DNA of 64,000 bases from Pseudomonadota bacterium (lineage in GTDB: Bacteria > Pseudomonadota > Alphaproteobacteria > Rhizobiales > Xanthobacteraceae), in the NCBI GenBank assembly GCA_018242205.1, contig JAFECJ010000018.1, positions 1-64,000 of the forward strand. Direction: 5' to 3'. Shown piece by piece: positions 16,314 through 25,322 of this stretch. Made by a program: the position numbers and the translations under genes. The notes below the pieces were generated by a model. That model worked only from the letters and a program-made list of their open reading frames with translations. It did no database searches and was not told the origin of the DNA. Position 1 is the stretch's first letter. Each line of letters starts with the position of its first letter.

Positions 16314-16491
16314 ATGGGAGTGCTGGAAATGAAAACGAAACGACTGCTCTTGAGATCGTTTATCGTTGCCCTCGCAGGGTTGTGGCTTGGCGGCTCCCCC
16401 AGCGCGCATACGGCCACGGCCGCCGATGAAGGCTACAAGACGGTCGGCGGAGTGACAGTGTACCTTGGCGTCGTAGCGGCGGAGATCGTCT
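16314..16491 (+). pseudogene. 5' fragment of a secreted copper-locus protein
   Basis: The frame begins with a signal peptide (LLLRSFIVALAGLWLGGSPSA) and a short mature stretch ADEGYKTVGGVTVYLGVVAAE, then runs into sequence that codes for the tail of another protein in a different frame. The expected remainder is absent. The gene seems to have been cut by a deletion that joined it to an efflux-adaptor gene; the fused frame stops at 16592. Confidence 0.55.
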
Positions 16492-16656
16492 TTCGTTGTG
16501 AAAGACGGTCGCGCGCGGCCGACGATAGTCAAGATTGGCCAGAGAAAGGGACAGGTCGCGCAGGTTCTTTCGGGCCTTTCGCCGGCAGATAGAGTTGTTC
16601 TTCATCCAAGCGATCGAGTCAGAGACGGCGTGCGTGTCGCCGAGCGCGAGCAGTGA
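16492..16656 (+). pseudogene. 3' remnant of an RND efflux periplasmic adaptor (HlyD/CusB-type)
   Basis: Read with codons from 16492, the sequence gives FVVKDGRARPTIVKIGQRKG and ends RVVLHPSDRVRDGVRVAERE before TGA at 16654-16656. This is the usual C-terminus of HlyD-family adaptors. No start codon, hairpin or barrel region precedes it; upstream is the truncated gene in another frame. It marks loss of a second efflux system. Confidence 0.65.
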
Positions 16657-16676
16657 ATATTACGGAGGTCATCATC

Positions 16677-17141
16677 ATGAATCGTAGACAAATGTTGCGT
16701 TGGACAGGTGCAGCGGCGCTCGTCGCGCTGCCGGGCCGCGTGCTCGCGCAGGGATCGCCAGAAATTGCAGTGACCAAGGATCCGAATTGCGGCTGCTGCA
16801 ACGGCTGGGTTGCGTATCTCCGGCGCGCCGGCTTTCCCGTGAGCGTGATCAACGACGCAGATGCAGTGCAGGCCCTTAAGTCCAATCTTGGCGTTCCCGA
16901 CGATCTTGCCGCCTGTCACACCGCAATCGTGGCGGGCTATGCGGTCGAGGGGCATGTGCCCATTCCCGCCATCAAGCGCCTTCTCGCGGAACGGCCGGTC
17001 GCGAGGGGGGTTGCTGTAGCTGGAATGCCCTCCGGTTCGCCCGGCATGCCTGGTGAAGTTCATGAAGTTTATGAGGTGACTCTCTTTGGCGATGGCGGGC
17101 GGCTTTCCTGGGGTCGCTACAAGGGCGACAAGTTGGTCTGA
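16677..17141 (+). CDS. DUF411 metal-binding protein
   Basis: A 154-residue exported protein. The twin-arginine-like start MNRRQMLRWTGAAALVALPG is followed by the DUF411 core: VTKDPNCGCCNGWVAYLRRAG with a C-x-C-C motif (about residues 38-41), a later conserved Cys in LAACHTAIVAGYAVEGHVP, and PAIKRLLAERP. Members bind Cu or other soft metals in the periplasm. GGAGG at 16664-16668 lies 8 bases before the ATG, so this start is chosen over 16653. Confidence 0.9.
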   Translation: MNRRQMLRWTGAAALVALPGRVLAQGSPEIAVTKDPNCGCCNGWVAYLRRAGFPVSVINDADAVQALKSNLGVPDDLAACHTAIVAGYAVEGHVPIPAIKRLLAERPVARGVAVAGMPSGSPGMPGEVHEVYEVTLFGDGGRLSWGRYKGDKLV

Positions 17142-17156
17142 GGCTAGTTGTAAATT

Positions 17157-18473
17157 ATGCAGATGCGTGAGGTGGAAAATGCAATCAGTATTCCGCGTCT
17201 TGAGCGACGAAACGGTCGACTGATGACCCGCTCCGGAGACGTCCGATCCAACCCTGACGAAGCCGCGGTTCTGGCCTTCAATGCGGGTTCGTCGAGTGTG
17301 AAATGGGCGATGTTCTCGCATTCCAGTCCCGGCAGGCGCCTTTTGCATGGGGCGGTCGAGCGGATAGGCGATGGCGCCGTGGTATTTGTGCGCGATTCAA
17401 GAGGCGTTTACTTGCTTCACCGCCACGAACAGGTTGCGAACCACACAGAAGCGTTCCGCCTGATCGAAGCGCTGATCAAGCAAAGTGAGTGGTATTCCGG
17501 ACTCAAGGCGATCGGTCACCGTATCGTTCACGGAGGCCGTCGCGGAGCCGGGCCTGTTGCTCTCAGTTCTGATGTCGAAGACGAATTGCGAGAGTTCACA
17601 GCGCTCGCACCACTTCATCAGCCACACAATTTGGCCGGAGTGGCGGCAGCGCGACGAATGTTGCCGCATCTGCCCCAGATCGGATGCTTCGATACCGATT
17701 TTCACCGGGATATGCCTGCCGTCGCGCAGATAACGACGCTGCCGCGGCCCTATTTTGAAAATGGCATTCGCCGGTTCGGCTATCACGGCCTGTCCTTTGA
17801 ATATATTCTCGAGGAGTTGAGGCAGGAGAAAACCGACGTTGCGAAAGAGCGGATTGTCGTAGCTCATCTTGGCGGCGGCTCCTCGGTATGTGCGATCAAG
17901 GAGGGTCGAAGTATCGAGACCACGATGGGATTCAGCACGCTTTCGGGCCTCCCGATGGGGACACGATGCGGTGATCTGGATCCAGGTCTCGTTCTCCATC
18001 TGGCCGCACAAAAGGACATGACGATCGAGAGCTTGACACGGTTGCTCTACTCCGAGGCGGGAATGCTGGGTCTTTCGCAACTGTCCGGTAGCATGCAAGA
18101 GTTACTGGACAAGCTTGACGAGCCTGCCGTTCGGGAAGCGGTCGATGTATTTTGTTACCATACCCGCCAACGCATTGCCGGCCTTACTGCTTCGCTTTCA
18201 GGAATTGATCGGCTCGTTTTCACCGGCGGTATCGGCACCAACGCGCCTCTGATCCGAGCGAACATCTGCGCCGGACTCGAATATCTCGGCATTGCGATCG
18301 ATCAGCAACGCAACGATGCGGGAAGCCGGCTGATTTCAAGAGTTGGCGCCTCGGTTGTTGTTCAGGCGATTGCGACCGACGAGGAAGCCATCATCGCGAA
18401 GCATGTGAGTGATTTTCTTCGCGCTTCCGCAGAATTCGACCACAACAGTGCTTCCCCTGGAATTGAGACATGA
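17157..18473 (+). CDS. ackA: Acetate kinase
   Basis: It converts acetyl phosphate + ADP to acetate + ATP. Motifs: AVLAFNAGSSSVKWAMFSHS near the N-terminus (phosphate-binding), IGHRIVHGG, RYGYHGLS-like RFGYHGLSFEYI, HLGGGSSVCAI, GFSTLSGLPMGTRCGDLDPG and FTGGIGTNAP. About 400 residues are family-like; an extra N-terminal stretch of some 40 residues depends on the start chosen (ATG 17157 or 17223, neither with a strong ribosome-binding site). It is the first gene of a coupled six-gene operon and its stop overlaps the next ATG, linking acetyl phosphate use to the copper ATPase. Confidence 0.93.
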   Translation: MQMREVENAISIPRLERRNGRLMTRSGDVRSNPDEAAVLAFNAGSSSVKWAMFSHSSPGRRLLHGAVERIGDGAVVFVRDSRGVYLLHRHEQVANHTEAFRLIEALIKQSEWYSGLKAIGHRIVHGGRRGAGPVALSSDVEDELREFTALAPLHQPHNLAGVAAARRMLPHLPQIGCFDTDFHRDMPAVAQITTLPRPYFENGIRRFGYHGLSFEYILEELRQEKTDVAKERIVVAHLGGGSSVCAIKEGRSIETTMGFSTLSGLPMGTRCGDLDPGLVLHLAAQKDMTIESLTRLLYSEAGMLGLSQLSGSMQELLDKLDEPAVREAVDVFCYHTRQRIAGLTASLSGIDRLVFTGGIGTNAPLIRANICAGLEYLGIAIDQQRNDAGSRLISRVGASVVVQAIATDEEAIIAKHVSDFLRASAEFDHNSASPGIET

Positions 18474-20584
18474 AAGCCGATCACCATCACGTGCATCATG
18501 CGCATAAGCATGATGGAGGCACCCCAGCGAGCGCGTCGTCAAAAGTCGATGCTGGGCGCGGCAACACCGTAACAGCGGCTGGCTCAACGCATACGGCCCA
18601 TGAAGCTCACGGTGGACATGATCATGCAGCGATGGTCGCCGACTTCCGGCGTCGCTTCTGGGTGACGCTCTTGCTTACGCCGCCCATCTTGCTGCTTTCG
18701 CCGATGATCCAGCATTGGCTCGGCATCTCCGGTCTGCTCTCATTCCGTGGAAGCAGCTATGTTCTCTTCGCGCTGTCGACGATTGCCTACGTCTATGGCG
18801 GATGGCCGTTCCTGACTGGCTTCACGTCCGAGCTTCGCAATCGGCAGCCCGGAATGATGACCTTGATCGCGCTGGCGATCTCGGCTGCTTACTTCTTCTC
18901 TGCGGCGGTCACGTTCGGTTTTCCCGGACAGGAATTCTACTGGGAACTAGTGACGCTGATCGCGATCATGCTGCTCGGTCACTGGATCGAGATGCGTTCC
19001 ATCATGGGCGCTTCACGCGCCTTGGAAGAACTCGTTCGGCTGCTGCCAGATAAAGCCTTCAAACTCGATGACAACGGAGTCGCGCAGGAGGTACCAATTT
19101 CTGCCTTGGGTCCGGGCGATCATGTGCTCGTGCGGCCCGGTGCGAAGGTGCCCGTCGATGGCCGTATTATCGAGGGTTCGTCGGGGTTCAACGAAGCGAT
19201 GCTGACGGGCGAGTCCCGTCCGGTCTCCAAAACGATTGGCGCTACGGCCATCGGCGGCGCCATCAACGGAGCTAACGCGGTCACGATCGAGGTTACTGCG
19301 GTTGGCGACGCGACCTATCTCGCCCAGGTCATCGACCTTGTGAAAAGGGCCCAGGCAACGCGGTCGCGGACGCAAGACATCGCCAACCGCGCAGCCGCCT
19401 GGCTGACCTACATCGCTCTCATTGTCGGTTTTGGAACGCTCTTCATCTGGTGGGCGATCCTCGGCGCGCCTCTGGAGTTTGCGCTCGAAAGGATGGTTAC
19501 GGTGATGGTCGTGGCCTGTCCTCACGCGCTTGGACTGGCTGTTCCTCTCGTTGTCGCGGTCAGCACCTCGCTCAGCGCAGGCAATGGTCTTTTGATTCGC
19601 GATCGCGCGGCGTTTGAGCGGGCACGAAATCTCGATGCAGTCGTGTTTGATAAAACCGGTACGCTAACCGAGGGGCGGTTTGGCGTGAGCGACGTGGTCC
19701 TGCTCGGAGAGGGCGACGAGAAAGAAGAGCTGGCGTTTGCAGCCGCCGCCGAAAGCCAGTCCGAGCACCCGATCGCGCACGGCATCGTCACGGAAGCCAA
19801 AAACCGAAAAATCGACATCCCCAAGGCGACCGATGTCAGCAACATCACCGGAGAAGGCATTGTCGCAAAGGTCGGAAACACCAAAATACAGATCGTCAGC
19901 CCCGGCCATCTCGCCCGTTCCGGTCGACCGATTGGACACAACCGCCTGAAAGAGCTTGAAGCGCAGGGCAAGACGGTTGTCGTGCTCGTTCGCGATGACC
20001 AGCCGCGCGCGCTTTTCGCCCTTGCGGACATCGTGCGCCCCGAATCGCGGGAGGCTATCGCCGAACTAAAGCGACTGAGCATTGCTTCGGTCATGTTGAC
20101 GGGGGATGCGCGCGGTGTCGCAGAGACGGTATCCAAGGAGCTCGGCATCAGCGAATTCTTCGCTGAAGTGCTGCCGGATCAGAAGTCCCAGAAAATCGAA
20201 GAACTGCAGAAGCGGGGACTGGCTGTCGCCATGGTCGGCGACGGCGTCAACGATGCGCCCGCCCTCGTGCAGGCCGATCTCGGCGTCGCCATCGGCGCCG
20301 GCACCGACGTCGCGGTCGAGTCCGCCGATGTCGTGCTTGTCAGGAGCGATCCGCGCGACGTCGCCGCAATCCTCGGCCTGTCGCGTGCGACTTACAGAAA
20401 GATGGTGCAAAACCTCATCTGGGCAACGGGCTACAACACTGTCGCCATTCCGATGGCCGCCGGGATCACGTTCGGTACGGGCTTTCTCATGACGCCCGCC
20501 GTGGCCGCGGTCTTCATGTCCGCCAGCACCGTCATTGTCGCAATCAACGCGCAATTGCTGCGGTTCTACCGGGGGCGACTGTGA
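18470..20584 (+). CDS. copB: Copper-translocating P1B-type ATPase, CPH class
   Basis: A 704-residue pump with a His-rich cytoplasmic N-terminus (HHHVHHAHKHDGG) in place of CxxC domains. It has eight hydrophobic segments, the actuator motif LTGES, the membrane metal site ACPHALGLA (CPH, the CopB class), phosphorylation motif DKTGTLTEG, the HP motif in SQSEHPIAHGI, and hinge VGDGVNDAPAL. CPH pumps move copper out of the cytosol. The ATG overlaps the ackA stop and the TGA overlaps the GTG of the PRPP synthetase, so it is locked within an operon of energy-yielding enzymes. Confidence 0.95.
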   Translation: MKADHHHVHHAHKHDGGTPASASSKVDAGRGNTVTAAGSTHTAHEAHGGHDHAAMVADFRRRFWVTLLLTPPILLLSPMIQHWLGISGLLSFRGSSYVLFALSTIAYVYGGWPFLTGFTSELRNRQPGMMTLIALAISAAYFFSAAVTFGFPGQEFYWELVTLIAIMLLGHWIEMRSIMGASRALEELVRLLPDKAFKLDDNGVAQEVPISALGPGDHVLVRPGAKVPVDGRIIEGSSGFNEAMLTGESRPVSKTIGATAIGGAINGANAVTIEVTAVGDATYLAQVIDLVKRAQATRSRTQDIANRAAAWLTYIALIVGFGTLFIWWAILGAPLEFALERMVTVMVVACPHALGLAVPLVVAVSTSLSAGNGLLIRDRAAFERARNLDAVVFDKTGTLTEGRFGVSDVVLLGEGDEKEELAFAAAAESQSEHPIAHGIVTEAKNRKIDIPKATDVSNITGEGIVAKVGNTKIQIVSPGHLARSGRPIGHNRLKELEAQGKTVVVLVRDDQPRALFALADIVRPESREAIAELKRLSIASVMLTGDARGVAETVSKELGISEFFAEVLPDQKSQKIEELQKRGLAVAMVGDGVNDAPALVQADLGVAIGAGTDVAVESADVVLVRSDPRDVAAILGLSRATYRKMVQNLIWATGYNTVAIPMAAGITFGTGFLMTPAVAAVFMSASTVIVAINAQLLRFYRGRL

Positions 20585-21576
20585 GCGCCGCGGGACCGGC
20601 ACGGCTGGTTCTGCCGCTCTCGGGAAATGAGAGCTTTGCGGCCGATCTCGCCAAGGCAAGCGGATGGCAACTCGGTCGAATCGAGACGCGGCGCTTTCCG
20701 GACGGCGAAAGCTATGTCCGCATCCGCGTCGACGTGACGGGCCGGTCTGTGGGCTTGGTCTGCACGCTTGCGCGTCCGGATGAGAACTTTCTCCCGCTTA
20801 TATTCGCAGCGGATGCGGCGCGTTCACTCGGTGCTAAAGATGTGACGCTGGTTGCGCCCTATCTTAGCTACATGCGGCAGGATCGACGTTTCCAGCCTGG
20901 TGAAGCCGTAACGTCGACCACTTTTGCCAGGTTGGTTTCATCGACGTTCGATCGAATGATCACCGTCGATCCGCACCTGCACCGGTATCCATCACTTTCC
21001 GCCGTCTACACCATTCCCACCGACGCACTCCATGCGGCGCCGTTGCTGTCCGACTGGATTGCAGAGAATGTGCGGCGGCCATTAATCGTCGGGCCCGACA
21101 TAGAAAGCGAACAGTGGGTGTCGGCGATCGCTTCGCGCATCGCCGCTCCATATGCGGTGCTACGGAAACTGCGGCATGGAGACCGCAATGTCGATATCGA
21201 CGTACCTGACCTTTCAAGATGGCGTGGGCACCAGCCCGTGCTCGTTGACGACATCGCATCTTCAGGCCGCACGATGATTGAGGCGGCGCGGAAGCTGCCG
21301 CTCCAGGGCTTTGCAATGCCTGTTTGCGCGGTCGTCCATGGCATTTTTGCCGAAGACTCCTTTAGCCGCCTCCAGGCCGTCAGCCAAAAGATCGTGTCGA
21401 CCGATTCAGTGGCTCACGTGAGCAACGCCATCTCGCTCGCGCCCCTTGTAGCAGCGGCGCTCGGCAAGTCCGATTCAAGCCAAGCAAACTTGACGCGACA
21501 TCGGCGACCGCCCGAACCGATGATTGATGATGCCGGAGAGGCGTCCGTCGCTGCTGATAACGGGCAACTCAAATGA
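20581..21576 (+). CDS. prs: Ribose-phosphate pyrophosphokinase (PRPP synthetase)
   Basis: A 331-residue enzyme that interconverts ribose 5-phosphate + ATP and PRPP + AMP. Motifs: FPDGESYVRIRVD, the flexible loop PYLSYMRQDRRFQPGEAVT, ITVDPHLHRYPSL (Mg2+ site) and the PRPP loop VLVDDIASSGRTM. It starts at a GTG overlapping the copB stop (GTGA) and its stop overlaps the next gene. It is more divergent than a housekeeping Prs, so it is probably a specialised element-borne copy. Confidence 0.92.
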   Translation: MSAAGPARLVLPLSGNESFAADLAKASGWQLGRIETRRFPDGESYVRIRVDVTGRSVGLVCTLARPDENFLPLIFAADAARSLGAKDVTLVAPYLSYMRQDRRFQPGEAVTSTTFARLVSSTFDRMITVDPHLHRYPSLSAVYTIPTDALHAAPLLSDWIAENVRRPLIVGPDIESEQWVSAIASRIAAPYAVLRKLRHGDRNVDIDVPDLSRWRGHQPVLVDDIASSGRTMIEAARKLPLQGFAMPVCAVVHGIFAEDSFSRLQAVSQKIVSTDSVAHVSNAISLAPLVAAALGKSDSSQANLTRHRRPPEPMIDDAGEASVAADNGQLK

Positions 21577-23960
21577 GTGAAACGAAATCGCAGGCGTTTG
21601 AACGCTGGGCAGCAGGTCACGGTCCGATCCAGCATGCGTCGGAAACAATACGGCGGATCGCAGATCTCGCGGCAAGTCTCGCTCAATCCGGCGGGTCTGA
21701 TGAGGCGACGTTCTACGGTGTGCTCGCGGCCGCCGATCGTCTGGCATGCGCAGGCATGTGGACCGTCGTCCATATGACCTACGCTCGCCGTGTTGATCCT
21801 TCCGGGGCGCCACTACCAGCGGATGCCTTCAAGGAGGTGCCGGAAGGCCACACCGGCGGATCGCTCAACATGGTGCCGGCTTTCGTCGGATATCTGGCCG
21901 CGAATGCCATCACCGGGACGACGCGATCCTGGCTGATGGGTCAGGGCCACTGCGTGGCGGCCATCGAAGCCATCAATGCGCTGACGGGAGATGTCTCGCG
22001 GGCCCAAAAGGGGCGCTACGATCGAACGGCCGAAGGCCTCTCGCGACTGGTTGCTGATTTTTATTCTTATGCGATCGACGCGAGCGGTCGACCGGCCGTC
22101 CCGCTGGGAAGTCATGCCGGGCCGAATACGGCCGGCGCCATCTCAGAGGGCGGCTATCTCGGCTTTGCGGAGGTCCAATATGTTCACATGCCGCTTCCTG
22201 GCGAAAGCCTCGTGGCATTTTTGAGCGACGGCGCATTTGAAGAGCAGCGCGGATCGGATTGGACCCCGCGCTGGTGGCGGGCCGAGGATTCCGGATCTGT
22301 CGTTCCCGTCATGATCCTCAATGGAAGGCGCATTGAGGAGCGTGCGCAGATTGCCCAGCAAGGCGGTGCGGACTGGCTCGCCGGGCATCTTGCACTCAAC
22401 GGATTTGATCCGTTTGCTATCGACGGCCGGGACCCCGCAGCTTTCGTATGGGGCATTCTGACTGCCGAGCAGCGCCTCAAAGGATTCGTTGATGGGGCAG
22501 ATCGCAAATATCCAGCACGGATGCCATATGTCATTGCCGAGACCGTCAAAGGCTTTGGCTTTGCGGGCGCCGGCACAAACGTCGCGCACAACCTTCCGCT
22601 TGCCGGCAATCCGTCGCGCGATGCCGCCTCGCGCCGCGTCTTCAATGAAGCGGCTGCAGCCTTGCACGTGCCAGAGAAGGAACTGACCGCGGCGTTAGCT
22701 GCGCTTAGACGTCACTCTCAGCAGGCGAGAGTGTTGGAAAGCAAGCACGCGCTGGCGAACCGTATTCCCGCGGCACCAAGCCTTCCGGAACCTGCATGGA
22801 GCAACGCCGGCGACGTCGCCGATTGCGCGATGCATGCCCTCGACCGCTGGTTCGTGAAAGTCGTGGACGCTAACCCCGGTCTCAGGCCGCGCCTCGGCAA
22901 TCCGGACGAACTGCGTTCCAACCACCTGGGAGCCGCGCTCGACCGCCTAAGACATCGCGTGAACGTGCCAGAGACCGGGGTAGCCGAAGCCGTCGACGGC
23001 GCCGTGATCACAGCCTTGAATGAGGAAGCCGTTGCTGGCGCGGCGCTCGCCAACAAAGGCGGAATCAACCTTATCGTCAGTTACGAAGCCTTCGCCATGA
23101 AGATGCTTGGAGGCCTTCGTCAGGAGATTATATTCTCTCGGCGTCAACGGGAAATCGGTCAAGCGCCGCAATGGCTTTCCGTGCCGCTTGTTGTAACCTC
23201 GCATACTTGGGAAAATTCCAAGAACGAGCAATCTCATCAGGACCCAACCATCGGCGAGGCGTTGCTCGGCGAGATGTCGGACACTGCCCGGGTTCTGTTT
23301 CCGATTGACTCCAACAGCGCGATGGCGGCGCTTCGCTCGGTCTATCAAGGACGCGGTCAAGTCGCTTGCTTGATTGTGTCTAAGCGAGACATGCCCCATC
23401 GCCTTGATCGCAACGCGGCTGTCCAATTTATCTCCGCAGGCGCGGTCCATATCTTCGGCAAGCCTGAAAACGCCGAGTTACAGTTTGTCGCTATCGGCGC
23501 CTATCAAGCCGAGGAAGCAATTAAGGCTGCCGAGCGTATCCAGGCATGTGGCCATAAGGTCGTAGTAACCGCTATTTGCGAACCGGGCCGTTTCCGGTCG
23601 CCCCGCGATGCCATCGAAGGTGCCTTTACCGCAGGCGATGTCGAACTCTCGGCCTTGTTCCCGCCGGGCATGCCGCGTGTCGTCGTCACCCACACCCGGC
23701 CCGAGCCAATGCTCGGCTTGTTGCGGAGACTCGACGGCGGGCCGCTCAGAACCGTCGCTCGCGGCTATATCAGCCGAGGCGGGACGCTGGATGTTGCCGG
23801 CATGCTCTTTGCCAATCGCTGTTCGTGGGCTCATCTGGTCGATGCTGCGGCAGGGCTTTCAGGCTGGCCGCGCGGCGAGTTGCTACGAGATTTCGAGACT
23901 AGAGCGATCGACGGCTTGGGAAGTCCGGCCGACCTGCACGATTCCTCCAAACAAGGTTAG
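21573..23960 (+). CDS. Phosphoketolase-like thiamine-diphosphate enzyme
   Basis: A 795-residue protein of the XFP phosphoketolase family. Blocks seen: EGHTGGSLNMVPAFVGYLAA, LMGQGHCVAAIEAINAL, PLGSHAGPNTAGAISEGGYL, ILNGRRIEERAQI and, in the second half, VTSHTWENSKNEQSHQDPTI. Classical enzymes split xylulose 5-phosphate into acetyl phosphate and glyceraldehyde 3-phosphate. The glycine-rich blocks differ from those of standard Xfp, so substrate use may differ; some divergent relatives have been labelled xylulose-5-phosphate 3-epimerase. Pairing with acetate kinase in one operon supports acetyl phosphate as product. Confidence 0.85.
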   Translation: MSETKSQAFERWAAGHGPIQHASETIRRIADLAASLAQSGGSDEATFYGVLAAADRLACAGMWTVVHMTYARRVDPSGAPLPADAFKEVPEGHTGGSLNMVPAFVGYLAANAITGTTRSWLMGQGHCVAAIEAINALTGDVSRAQKGRYDRTAEGLSRLVADFYSYAIDASGRPAVPLGSHAGPNTAGAISEGGYLGFAEVQYVHMPLPGESLVAFLSDGAFEEQRGSDWTPRWWRAEDSGSVVPVMILNGRRIEERAQIAQQGGADWLAGHLALNGFDPFAIDGRDPAAFVWGILTAEQRLKGFVDGADRKYPARMPYVIAETVKGFGFAGAGTNVAHNLPLAGNPSRDAASRRVFNEAAAALHVPEKELTAALAALRRHSQQARVLESKHALANRIPAAPSLPEPAWSNAGDVADCAMHALDRWFVKVVDANPGLRPRLGNPDELRSNHLGAALDRLRHRVNVPETGVAEAVDGAVITALNEEAVAGAALANKGGINLIVSYEAFAMKMLGGLRQEIIFSRRQREIGQAPQWLSVPLVVTSHTWENSKNEQSHQDPTIGEALLGEMSDTARVLFPIDSNSAMAALRSVYQGRGQVACLIVSKRDMPHRLDRNAAVQFISAGAVHIFGKPENAELQFVAIGAYQAEEAIKAAERIQACGHKVVVTAICEPGRFRSPRDAIEGAFTAGDVELSALFPPGMPRVVVTHTRPEPMLGLLRRLDGGPLRTVARGYISRGGTLDVAGMLFANRCSWAHLVDAAAGLSGWPRGELLRDFETRAIDGLGSPADLHDSSKQG

Positions 23961-23963
23961 TTC

Positions 23964-25322
23964 ATGTTCACCCTCAGTTCACTTGGCGGTGCCGGCACCG
24001 TTACCGGCTCCAAGCATCTGCTGACAAACGGAAGCAAGCGTATCCTGATTGATTGCGGCCTCTTTCAGGGATTGAAGAACCTGCGCGACCTCAACTGGAC
24101 TCCGCTTTCTATCGCGCCTTCCAGCTTGGACGCCGTCGTTCTCACGCATGCGCATCTCGACCATTCGGGCTATCTCCCAAAGCTTGTGCGCGAAGGGTTT
24201 CGCGGTCCGATTTTCGCAACCAGCGCTACATGCGACGTTGCGGAACTCATTCTGAAGGACAGCGGCCATCTGCAAGAGAAGGACGCCGACTACGCAAACA
24301 GAAAGGGATTCTCAAAACATAAACCCGCGCTGCCCCTCTATGGTGTTCGCGACGCCGAACGCGCGCTTGAGCTGTTTCAAGCTCTTCCATTTGGCAAGCC
24401 GATTGAGCTGCCGGGAGGCGCGGTGCTCACCTTCAGATATGCCGGCCATATTCTCGGTGCCGCCATCGCAGACATCGCTTGGTCGGGCAAGCGCATCGTC
24501 TTCTCAGGCGACCTTGGCCGTTACGACGACAGTGTGTTGCCTGATCCCGAGGCGGTCCCGGACGCCGACTACGTCGTCGTCGAATCGACTTATGGCAATC
24601 GAATTCATCAGCCTGGAGATCCCACAGAGCTGCTTGGCGTCGTCATCGAGCGCACGGTGCAGCGCGGAGGCACCGTAGTCATCCCCGCGTTCGCCGTCGG
24701 CAGAGCGCAGTCGCTTCTCTATCATCTCTGGAAACTGAAGACGGCGGGCCGCCTGTCTAATATTCCAGTTTATCTCGACAGCCCGATGGCGATCAATGCG
24801 ACGGATTTGCTTCATGCGCATCGAAAGGACCATCGCCTGATTCCGGAGATTTGCGATGCGATCTGCAAGATCGCGACCTATACGAGGGAGGTCGAGGAGT
24901 CCAAGGCGATCACAGCGAGTCGCTACCCAAAGGTCGTGATATCAGCCAGCGGCATGGCCACCGGTGGCCGTGTGTTGCACCATCTTAAAGTCTTCGCCCC
25001 CGACCCAAAGAACACCGTGCTCTTTTCCGGCTTTCAGGCTGCTGGCACGCGCGGACGCGCGATGCTGCAAGGCGCCAAGGAAATTAACGTCCACGGCGAG
25101 TGGATTCCTGTCAGAGCGGGGGTCGAGGACCTGGGGCCGCTTTCGGCCCATGCAGACGCAAACGAGTTGATGCGTTGGCTTACGGGCTTCCGCCGGAAGC
25201 CGACGCAAACGTTCATTGCCCATGGCGAAGATGAAGCGGCCGAAGCCTTGAGGGTCCGCATCGGCAGAGAGCTCTCATGGAACGCCAGCGTTCCCCGCCA
25301 AGAGCAGGTGTTCGATCTATGA
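23964..25322 (+). CDS. MBL-fold beta-CASP hydrolase (RNA-specificity type)
   Basis: A 452-residue metallo-beta-lactamase-fold protein. Zinc ligands sit in THAHLDHSGYLP (motif 2), YAGHILGAAI (motif 3) and FSGDLGRYDD (motif 4); beta-CASP motifs follow: VESTYGNR (A), VISASGMATGGR (B region) and LSAHADANEL (C). The family includes RNA endonucleases such as CPSF-73/YSH1 relatives. The substrate here is unknown. It lies 3 bases after the phosphoketolase gene and its stop overlaps the next start, so it belongs to the operon. A role in RNA turnover feeding nucleotides to the neighbouring phosphorylase is a hypothesis. Confidence 0.9.
   Translation: MFTLSSLGGAGTVTGSKHLLTNGSKRILIDCGLFQGLKNLRDLNWTPLSIAPSSLDAVVLTHAHLDHSGYLPKLVREGFRGPIFATSATCDVAELILKDSGHLQEKDADYANRKGFSKHKPALPLYGVRDAERALELFQALPFGKPIELPGGAVLTFRYAGHILGAAIADIAWSGKRIVFSGDLGRYDDSVLPDPEAVPDADYVVVESTYGNRIHQPGDPTELLGVVIERTVQRGGTVVIPAFAVGRAQSLLYHLWKLKTAGRLSNIPVYLDSPMAINATDLLHAHRKDHRLIPEICDAICKIATYTREVEESKAITASRYPKVVISASGMATGGRVLHHLKVFAPDPKNTVLFSGFQAAGTRGRAMLQGAKEINVHGEWIPVRAGVEDLGPLSAHADANELMRWLTGFRRKPTQTFIAHGEDEAAEALRVRIGRELSWNASVPRQEQVFDL

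Noticed and set aside
15603..16532. 309-codon leftward frame opposite the ICMT-like gene
   Set aside because: It runs across three genes of the opposite strand and has no recognisable domain.
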